This document shows, piece after piece, positions 13,981 through 19,096 of a stretch of DNA of 19,096 nucleotides. A model generated the notes under the pieces. That model was given only the letters and a program-made list of their open reading frames with translations. It had not been told where the DNA came from and did not search any database. The stretch is taken from assembly GCA_024763295.1 (NCBI GenBank), contig JANTFU010000006.1:1-19096 (forward strand), written 5' to 3'. Position 1 is the first letter of the stretch; the number at the start of each line of letters is the position of its first letter. The translations under genes and the position numbers were made by a program. This DNA comes from Anaerolineales bacterium. GTDB lineage: Bacteria; Chloroflexota; Anaerolineae; Anaerolineales; Villigracilaceae.

Positions 13981-14014
13981 TTTTCTCCTAAAACTCTGCG
14001 TCTTGGCGGTTGAA
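13981..14014 (-). repeat. Dispersed CACAGAG-type repeat, inverted diverged copy
   Basis: The reverse complement reads TTCAACCGCCAAGACGCAGA and ends in GGAGAAAA, matching the same repeat type as 13682-13715. Together the two converge around MITE copy A. Confidence 0.4.
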
Positions 14015-14150
14015 ATCTTTTTTCACGATTAGATACCGCGCTACCCTATGGTCTCAGTGGCAAAAAATGTCCAAATAGTTTTGTCAGTCAATCAGGGGGT
14101 AGTGGTCAAAATTGACTGAGAAAAGATTTATGACAAATCCTCCCTGCGTT

Positions 14151-14194
14151 GTCCTCGGTTTTCTCTCGCAAAACGCCGCAGTGGACGGCGGCTA
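14151..14194. repeat. Short dispersed repeat, second copy (shared with 12896-12944)
   Basis: GTCCTCGG...TTTCTCTCGCAAA...CGCCGCAGTGGACGGCGGCTA matches 12896-12944 inside the MITE-like element, apart from a 5-base length difference and a few substitutions. Its last three bases are the stop codon of the minus-strand alpha-glucosidase. Confidence 0.65.
14170..14190 (-). terminator. Terminator-like hairpin for the alpha-glucosidase gene, made from a repeat
   Basis: On the minus strand CGCCG (14190-14186) pairs with CGGCG (14178-14174) around TCCACTG, followed by TTTTGC (14173 down). It starts two bases past the stop codon. The stem is short, but the position suits a transcript end. Confidence 0.5.
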
Positions 14195-15757
14195 TTTCTT
14201 TAACACCAAAACTTCATTGGGGAATAATTTAAGGTGCGCGCCAACTTTGCCGGTACGCATTTCGGAGAATAAAATAGCCCATTTTGGGGCGGGTAAATCC
14301 ATGCTTTGGATTTTGTTGCTGAAGTTGAGCACAACCAAAATGGTTTCGTTTTTGTCTTTACGGAAATATGCTAAAACCTTTTTGGGCGTGTTTTCAAGAT
14401 GAATAAAATCACCGCGTCGCAGCGTGACGTATTCCTTGCGCAGGGCAATCAGTTTGCGGGTTAAGTTGAAAAGTGAATTTTCATCCTTTTGCTGTGCTTC
14501 AACATTGCGCGTTTTGTAGTCGGGATGTAGTTTGAGCCAAGGGGTGCCGCTGGTAAAACCGGCGTTTTCGCTGGAGTCCCATTGCATGGGGGCACGGCAG
14601 CCATCGCGCCCTTTGTGGAAGGGATAGTATTTTTTGCCGAGGGGGTCGAGTAATTCACTGCGCTTGAGCGAGATGTCGCGCTGTCCGATTTCCTCGCCGT
14701 TGTACAAAAAGGGTGTGCCGCGCATGGTGAGCAAGAGCGCCATCATCACTTTGGGGCGGGCATCATCTTCACCTTTGGCGTGGCGTGTGGCGGTGCGCGG
14801 CACATCATGATTGCTTAAAACATAGTTGGGGAATAAGCCTGTTTTCTCTGCCAGTTTTTCCCAATCGATAATTGCTTTGAGCAGTTGGGCAGGGTCATAT
14901 TTACTATGCAAAAAGTCAAATTCAAAGGCGGCGTGGAGTTTATCCTCGCCCATGTAGCGGAAAGCGTTCTCCGGCGTGGGCATGAAGGTTTCGCCAACGG
15001 CGTAACTGTCGGGATATTGGTCGAGCAGTTGACGCAGTTCAATCAGCAAATCGTCCATTTCGGGCTGGTCGTAGTCGTAGAGATGCTCTTGCCGGTCGAA
15101 GGCGCGGATGCCATGCAGCGCAAAGGGGTTCGAGCGCAACTGCTCATCTTTGAAATAGACGTTGAAAACGTCCAGCCGAAAACCGTCCACGCCGCGTTTG
15201 AGCCAGAAGCGCACCACGTCCAGTTGAGCGGCGCGCACAGCGGGGTTGCGCCAGTTCACATCGGGCTGTTCCTTCACGAACATGTGATAGTAGTATTGCC
15301 CGCGCCCCGCGTGCCAGGTCCACGCTTTGCCGCCAAAGACCGATTCCCAGTTGTTGGGGATGGTATCCGCCCAGAGATACCAGTCATGTTTGGGATTGGT
15401 TCGGTTAGCGGAAGATTCACGGAACCAAGGATGCTGAGCGGAGGTGTGATTCAAGACAAGGTCAAGGACGATGCGCATTCCCCGCTTGTGGCTTGCCTCC
15501 ACTAAAGAATCGAAATCCGCCAGTGAGCCGTGTTTCGCGTCCACGCCTTTGTGATCGCTGATATCGTACCCGAAATCTTTATCCGGCGAGGGGTAAAAGG
15601 GCGAAAGCCAAAGCGCATCCACGCCTAAATCAGCGAGGTAATCGAGTTTGGCGGTGATACCGGGCAGGTCGCCGATGCCGTTGCCGTTGGTATCATAAAA
15701 GGAGCGTGGATAGATTTGGTAGATGACGCCATCGCGCCACCAGAGAAAGTCTGCCAT
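14192..15757 (-). CDS. GH13 alpha-glucosidase / oligo-1,6-glucosidase-like
   Basis: 521 aa from the ATG at 15757-15755, which has AAGGA a few bases upstream and starts MADFLWWRDGVIYQIYPRSF; an in-frame upstream ATG at 15796 adds 13 unlikely residues. The protein is a (beta/alpha)8 barrel of glycoside hydrolase family 13: region I D-L-V-L-N-H-T (about residue 99), region II G-F-R-L-D with nucleophile Asp196, region III A-V-G-E-T with acid/base Glu256, region IV S-N-H-D with Asp318. The overall layout (Y-Q-I-Y-P-R-S-F, D-L-P-G-I, D-K-D-F-G-Y-D) fits cytoplasmic alpha-glucosidases that hydrolyse short alpha-glucosides. There is no signal peptide. The C-terminal beta domain ends K-L-F-P-N-E-V-L-V-L-K-K. 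It is the only gene on the minus strand, is bracketed by inverted MITE copies, and lies between unrelated functions, which suggests separate acquisition. Confidence 0.95.
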   Translation of the reverse strand: MADFLWWRDGVIYQIYPRSFYDTNGNGIGDLPGITAKLDYLADLGVDALWLSPFYPSPDKDFGYDISDHKGVDAKHGSLADFDSLVEASHKRGMRIVLDLVLNHTSAQHPWFRESSANRTNPKHDWYLWADTIPNNWESVFGGKAWTWHAGRGQYYYHMFVKEQPDVNWRNPAVRAAQLDVVRFWLKRGVDGFRLDVFNVYFKDEQLRSNPFALHGIRAFDRQEHLYDYDQPEMDDLLIELRQLLDQYPDSYAVGETFMPTPENAFRYMGEDKLHAAFEFDFLHSKYDPAQLLKAIIDWEKLAEKTGLFPNYVLSNHDVPRTATRHAKGEDDARPKVMMALLLTMRGTPFLYNGEEIGQRDISLKRSELLDPLGKKYYPFHKGRDGCRAPMQWDSSENAGFTSGTPWLKLHPDYKTRNVEAQQKDENSLFNLTRKLIALRKEYVTLRRGDFIHLENTPKKVLAYFRKDKNETILVVLNFSNKIQSMDLPAPKWAILFSEMRTGKVGAHLKLFPNEVLVLKK

Positions 15758-15789
15758 CTTTAATCCTTGCTTGATGTGGTTGGGCAAGT

Positions 15790-15819
15790 ATATCATTAGG
15801 AAACCTTAGAGAAATGCAA
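15790..15819 (-). promoter_or_regulatory. Possible sigma-70-type promoter for the alpha-glucosidase
   Basis: On the minus strand, TTGCAT (15819-15814) and TGATAT (15795-15790) are 18 bases apart, about 33 bases upstream of the ATG. Both boxes are imperfect matches. Confidence 0.35.
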
Positions 15820-15831
15820 GGGTAAAGCCAC

Positions 15832-15859
15832 TTTTTTCGAAATAAAAGAGTGATACAAT
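15832..15859 (+). promoter_or_regulatory. Possible promoter of the receiver-GAF gene, separated from it by a MITE
   Basis: A -10-like TACAAT (15854-15859, within TGATACAAT) lies upstream; the -35 region is only T-rich. Removing the MITE at 15879-16002 and one 8-bp duplication would put this box about 38 bases upstream of the ATG at 16024, a normal spacing. Confidence 0.35.
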
Positions 15860-15878
15860 TTCTCAATACTCTCAACTT

Positions 15879-16002
15879 GTAACTACCTACCCTCGTGATA
15901 TACGTCACCGCGAGCGTCTTTTTGCGAGGCGGTCTCCCTCACTGGCAAGGGGATTGCTTCACTCCGAAAAGCATCGGAGTTCGCAATGACGTAGGTAGTT
16001 AC
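15879..16002 (-). mobile_element. 124-bp MITE copy B with 8-bp target-site duplication
   Basis: Terminal inverted repeats GTAACTACCTAC (15879-15890) and GTAGGTAGTTAC (15991-16002) match those of copy A, and the interior matches copy A in reverse orientation. The flanks are direct repeats: CTCAACTT at 15871-15878 and at 16003-16010, an 8-bp duplication that is direct evidence of insertion. It lies in the 5' leader of the receiver-GAF gene. Confidence 0.9.
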
Positions 16003-16023
16003 CTCAACTTTACAAAGAATATT

Positions 16024-17184
16024 ATGACAGCTTCCAAAGAAATCATTCTCATCGTTGAAAACGACCCCGATGTAAGCGACTTGCTTGGACGTCAGGCGCT
16101 GGTGCCCTTGGGCTATCAGGTCAAAGTTGTTGCGGATGCAAATCAGGCAATTCAGGCGGCAGTGAATCTTATGCCTGATTTGATTGTTTTGGATTTGGAT
16201 TTGGTAGGAATCAGCGGTAAGGATCTTCTTGTTGGGTTACATGCGCAAAATCCCGATACACCCATCGTGGTTTTGGCTGAAAAAGACGGCGAACACGACG
16301 TGATGCAAGCCCTGCGTCTGGGTGCTTTTGATTATCTCTTCCTGCCTTTGCGGGAGGCTGAAGCCGTAGCGACGATCGAACGCGGACTAAAACAGATTCG
16401 CGGCGTCAATGATCGTGCCCGTTTGGACGAACGTTTGCAGGCTATGAACGAAGAGTTGAAGCGCAAGGTACATGAACTGCGCACGATGCTCTCAATCGGT
16501 AAAGCCGTAGTGTCTGTCACTGACCAGCGGATGCTTTTTCATCAGATTATCGAAGGGGCAATCCATGTGGCGGATGCCGATGTGGGTTGGTTGCTTCTGC
16601 GCGACGAAAGCGAAAAGGGAGTCTTTCGTCTGACGGCGCAGCAAAACTTACCCGCATCTTGGGCAAAAAAGCTCAACAAACCGCTCGAAGATGGGGTTAG
16701 CTCACTGGTAGCGCTTTCGGGCGAGGTGCTCTCTATCTATGGGGAGCCGCTGCGTCGCTTCAAGATTTCATCGCTAGGACGTGCTGCGATTGTCGTCCCC
16801 ATCAAAGCGAAAGACGAAGTGATTGGCTTGCTTATCTTGGTGCGCCGTAAAGAAGAAGCCTTCCGCGATAACGATGAAGCGTTGCTGACTGCTATCGCCG
16901 ATTATGCTTCAATCTCATTGGTCAACGAACGCCTTTTCCGTGCTTTGCGTCAAAGTGCCGATGCCGCCCGTGCGGAAGAAAAACGCCAAAAGCAAGTTCT
17001 GGATGCCATCAGCGAATTGCTGGAAGATGAATTGGCATCTGCAATTTTCTCGCTCAACCTTTTACGAGAAAACAAACTGGGCGAACTTAATCCAGAACAA
17101 GCGCAAGCGCTCAATACAGCACAAACCGCCTTACAACGCTTATCTGATACAGCAAAACGGATTTTACCAAGTTCATTTCGATGA
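16024..17184 (+). CDS. Response regulator receiver protein with GAF domain
   Basis: 386 aa from the ATG at 16024; an in-frame GTG at 15895 would append residues encoded by the MITE. Residues 1-120 are a receiver domain with acidic pocket (E12, D14), phosphoacceptor Asp57 in V-L-D-L-D, but Ala85 at the Thr/Ser switch and Leu107 in place of the near-invariant Lys in D-Y-L-F-L-P. A coiled-coil linker (about 125-155) leads to a GAF domain (about 160-310), then another coiled coil. No output domain (DNA binding or kinase) is present. The gene overlaps the next by ATGA at 17181-17184, so it is probably co-translated with the hybrid kinase. No strong ribosome site exists (AAAGAA at 16013-16018). It probably senses a ligand or relays a signal to the adjacent kinase. 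Confidence 0.85.
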   Translation: MTASKEIILIVENDPDVSDLLGRQALVPLGYQVKVVADANQAIQAAVNLMPDLIVLDLDLVGISGKDLLVGLHAQNPDTPIVVLAEKDGEHDVMQALRLGAFDYLFLPLREAEAVATIERGLKQIRGVNDRARLDERLQAMNEELKRKVHELRTMLSIGKAVVSVTDQRMLFHQIIEGAIHVADADVGWLLLRDESEKGVFRLTAQQNLPASWAKKLNKPLEDGVSSLVALSGEVLSIYGEPLRRFKISSLGRAAIVVPIKAKDEVIGLLILVRRKEEAFRDNDEALLTAIADYASISLVNERLFRALRQSADAARAEEKRQKQVLDAISELLEDELASAIFSLNLLRENKLGELNPEQAQALNTAQTALQRLSDTAKRILPSSFR

Positions 17185-19096
17185 AAGATTTAGTCATACT
17201 CGCGCTTGATGATGTGCCCACACGCCAGCTACTCTCGCGGGCTTTACACGCCATAGATTACGAGACTGCGTTGGTTAGTGATGATTCTGGCATCTTGAAG
17301 TTGTTGCGCGAGAGCAAAGTGGCTTTGGTATTGATTGGCGCACGTTTCCAAAACACAGGCAGCCTGCCCATCATCCAAAAACTTTTTGATCAATACCCCA
17401 GTCTGCCAATTGTTTATCTTGCCGAAAGCCAAAATAAGGAAGAAATCCGTCAGGTGCTACAAAGCGGGGTCAGCGCCTACCTTGAACCCCCACTAAAAAC
17501 CGATGATATTGTTGAAGCCATTCAGAGTAGCTTAAAACGCGCGCATCGTCTTGGTGATTGGTTACGTCAACGCATTAAACAATCCACATCATCGCTTGAA
17601 AAAGAACTCAGTGAGTGGCAGGTTTTCCTGGATGTGAATCGCAAGATTAATAGTAGCCTTAATCTCGATGAAGTTCTCCAAAAGGTTGTTCGTGCTGCCG
17701 TCGAATTAACCCGTGCTGAAGAAGGCAGCCTCTTGTTGCTTAGCGACGACGGCAGTGAACTTTATATGCGTGCCGGACATAATTTTGAAAAAGGCTTTGC
17801 CGATTCCTTCCGCATTTCGGTTGAAGGTTCTATTGCAGGACAAGTCATTAAAAGCGGCAAAGCCTTCGCCTACAACAAAAGCGAAACGCACAAAATCCAA
17901 ACAGCGTACCTGATTCAGAGCTTGATTTATGTGCCGTTAAAAGTGCATGATGAAATCATCGGTGTTTTAGGCGTTGATAATCGCCTTCCGCAGATACCCT
18001 TTAGCGAGCGTGACATCCTTCTGCTTTCGCTGCTTGCCGAAGATGCCGCCATCGCGATTAAAAATGCGCACCTTTACCAGAGCGCCGTCAACGAGCGCCA
18101 AAAATTTGAAGTCGTAATCACCAACATGAATGACGCCCTGCTGATGTTGGATACGGAATCTCGCATTCAGATTATCAATCAGAGCATGGCAAAAGCCCTT
18201 AAACTGCAAAGCGAAGAAATTATTGGTAAAAAAGCAGACGAGGTCTTACCCCCCGGCGATATGCTCGACCTAATCACCAACCCGCCCCAAAGTGCCCCGC
18301 TACGATACGAAGTCAACATTGAAGGCGACCACGCCTACAGTGCGCAATATACGCTCATTCCCAATGTTGGCGTTGCCATCACCATGCAAGACATCTCATA
18401 TTTCAAAAAAATCAATCGCATGAAAGATGATTTTGTTCACACAGTTTCGCACGACCTACGTTCTCCACTTACGGCAGTGCTGGGCTATACCGAACTGCTT
18501 GAGCGTGTTGGCGAAATGAACAAAATGCAAAAAGATTTTGTCCTGCGCATTCAAGACAGCGTCAGGAACATCACCTCCCTGATTGACGAGTTGCTAGACC
18601 TCGGACGTATCGAATCCGGCTTCGATGCAGATCGTGAAGTAGTCAAGCTACAAGAAATTATTGGATATACCCTCCAGAATTTTGAAAGCCTCTATCAGCA
18701 AAAGGAACAAAAACTCGAAGTCGAACTTGCCCCCGACTTGCCACCGTTACATGGAAATCCACTGCGCCTTCGGCAAATGTGTGATAACCTGATTGCCAAC
18801 GCCATCAAATATACACAAAAAGGCGGCAAGGTATGCGTGCATCTCTCTGTCGAAGCCGACGAATTGATCTTGCGTGTTTCGGACGAAGGTCCCGGCATCC
18901 CGCTTGAAGACCAACCGCATATCTTCGAAAAATTCTATCGCGCCCGAAATGCGATTGGCAAGGAAAACGGTTCCGGGCTGGGGCTTTCCATCGTCAAAAC
19001 CATTGTCGAAAATCATTACGGGCGCATCTGGGTCGAATCAACGCTCGGAGAAGGCTCAACCTTTATCGTTGTTTTGCCCGCCATCAAGCAAACCCA
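17181..19096 (+). CDS. Hybrid sensor histidine kinase with pseudo-receiver, GAF, PAS and kinase domains (3' truncated)
   Basis: Open from the ATG at 17181 to the end of the window (at least 638 codons, no stop seen). Domains in order: a receiver-like fold (about 1-125), a coiled coil, a GAF domain (about 150-300), a PAS domain (about 310-400), HisKA with phosphorylatable His424 (H-T-V-S-H-D-L-R-S-P-L), and HATPase_c with N box (D-N-L-I-A-N-A-I-K-Y-T), G1 (D-E-G-P-G-I), F box (F-E-K-F-Y-R) and G2 (G-S-G-L-G-L-S-I-V-K). The receiver-like domain lacks the phosphoacceptor: residue 53 is Gly in L-V-L-I-G-A-R, and the conserved Lys is replaced by Pro, so it is a pseudo-receiver. No membrane helix is visible, so the kinase is likely cytoplasmic and senses through GAF/PAS. 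It is coupled to the receiver-GAF gene through the ATGA overlap. The C-terminus probably ends soon after the window. Confidence 0.92.
   Translation, partial: MKDLVILALDDVPTRQLLSRALHAIDYETALVSDDSGILKLLRESKVALVLIGARFQNTGSLPIIQKLFDQYPSLPIVYLAESQNKEEIRQVLQSGVSAYLEPPLKTDDIVEAIQSSLKRAHRLGDWLRQRIKQSTSSLEKELSEWQVFLDVNRKINSSLNLDEVLQKVVRAAVELTRAEEGSLLLLSDDGSELYMRAGHNFEKGFADSFRISVEGSIAGQVIKSGKAFAYNKSETHKIQTAYLIQSLIYVPLKVHDEIIGVLGVDNRLPQIPFSERDILLLSLLAEDAAIAIKNAHLYQSAVNERQKFEVVITNMNDALLMLDTESRIQIINQSMAKALKLQSEEIIGKKADEVLPPGDMLDLITNPPQSAPLRYEVNIEGDHAYSAQYTLIPNVGVAITMQDISYFKKINRMKDDFVHTVSHDLRSPLTAVLGYTELLERVGEMNKMQKDFVLRIQDSVRNITSLIDELLDLGRIESGFDADREVVKLQEIIGYTLQNFESLYQQKEQKLEVELAPDLPPLHGNPLRLRQMCDNLIANAIKYTQKGGKVCVHLSVEADELILRVSDEGPGIPLEDQPHIFEKFYRARNAIGKENGSGLGLSIVKTIVENHYGRIWVESTLGEGSTFIVVLPAIKQT

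Larger units (their letters stand above)
13606..14191. other. Repeat-rich intergenic region with no credible gene
   Basis: 586 bases between the FmdE gene and the end of the minus-strand alpha-glucosidase. They hold two inverted degenerate copies of a dispersed repeat (13682-13715 and 13981-14014), a MITE between them (13794-13915), a 9-bp inverted repeat TCAGTCAAT/ATTGACTGA (14084-14092 and 14111-14119), and a shared short repeat (14151-14194). Open frames here are short and fall across repeats, so I see no gene. Confidence 0.7.

Noticed and set aside
14084..14119. Inverted repeat TCAGTCAAT/ATTGACTGA as a terminator
   Set aside because: No T run follows on either strand; the stem is AT-rich with an 18-base loop.
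14885..15505. 206-aa plus-strand frame
   Set aside because: It is the antisense of the GH13 alpha-glucosidase, with no family features or ribosome site.
15895..16023. GTG start at 15895 for the receiver-GAF gene
   Set aside because: The extra residues are encoded by the MITE, not by receiver-family sequence; the ATG at 16024 begins right before the receiver fold.
1..19096. CRISPR array, tRNA or rRNA gene
   Set aside because: I saw no regularly spaced direct repeats, no tRNA-like cloverleaf with conserved arms, and no rRNA sequence. A selC-like tRNA is not visible in the window.

Overview
The window looks like a piece of a free-living, probably anaerobic or facultative member of the Chloroflexota (Anaerolineae-like). 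This is inferred from gene content, namely a bacterial translin next to ssb, a b6-type cytochrome b with a multiheme cytochrome c and Rieske protein, and many dispersed palindromic repeats. No rRNA or marker gene is present to prove it.

Layout. (1) 1-2573: the end of an alkaline-phosphatase-superfamily gene, then a compact ssb / DUF3467 / translin operon closed by a strong intrinsic terminator. (2) 2902-9022: a six-gene respiratory operon: membrane-anchored triheme cytochrome c, two half-size YeeE/YedE sulfur-transport-family membrane proteins, a Tat-exported molybdopterin oxidoreductase, a four-cluster ferredoxin subunit and an NrfD/HybB-type quinone-interacting membrane subunit (a Psr/Phs/Ttr-like complex). 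(3) 9117-11891: cytochrome b (b6 plus subunit-IV fusion), nonaheme cytochrome c and a Tat-signal Rieske protein, a bc-type complex with an unusual cytochrome. (4) 11974-13605: an XRE-cupin regulator and an FmdE-family protein, separated by a structured leader, a terminator and a MITE-like element. (5) 13606-16023: a repeat-rich island carrying one GH13 alpha-glucosidase on the minus strand, bracketed by inverted copies of a ~123-bp MITE; one copy has an 8-bp target-site duplication. (6) 16024-19096: a receiver-GAF protein overlapping a large hybrid sensor kinase that runs off the window.

Main discovery. The second YeeE/YedE gene (4286-4834) is interrupted by one in-frame TGA at codon 94, exactly where a conserved family Cys is expected (motif G-Y-[Cys]-P-G-T). 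A hairpin with a GGTC loop lies about 19 nt downstream, matching the geometry of a bacterial SECIS. The gene is best read as a selenoprotein of 182 aa, the same length as its 181-aa Cys-containing partner just upstream. A selenocysteine-containing sulfur-compound transporter co-transcribed with a polysulfide/thiosulfate-reductase-like complex would be a notable system: the transporter half-proteins could move sulfur species while the Mo enzyme, NrfD subunit and cytochromes exchange electrons with the quinone pool. The substrate is inferred only from family membership.
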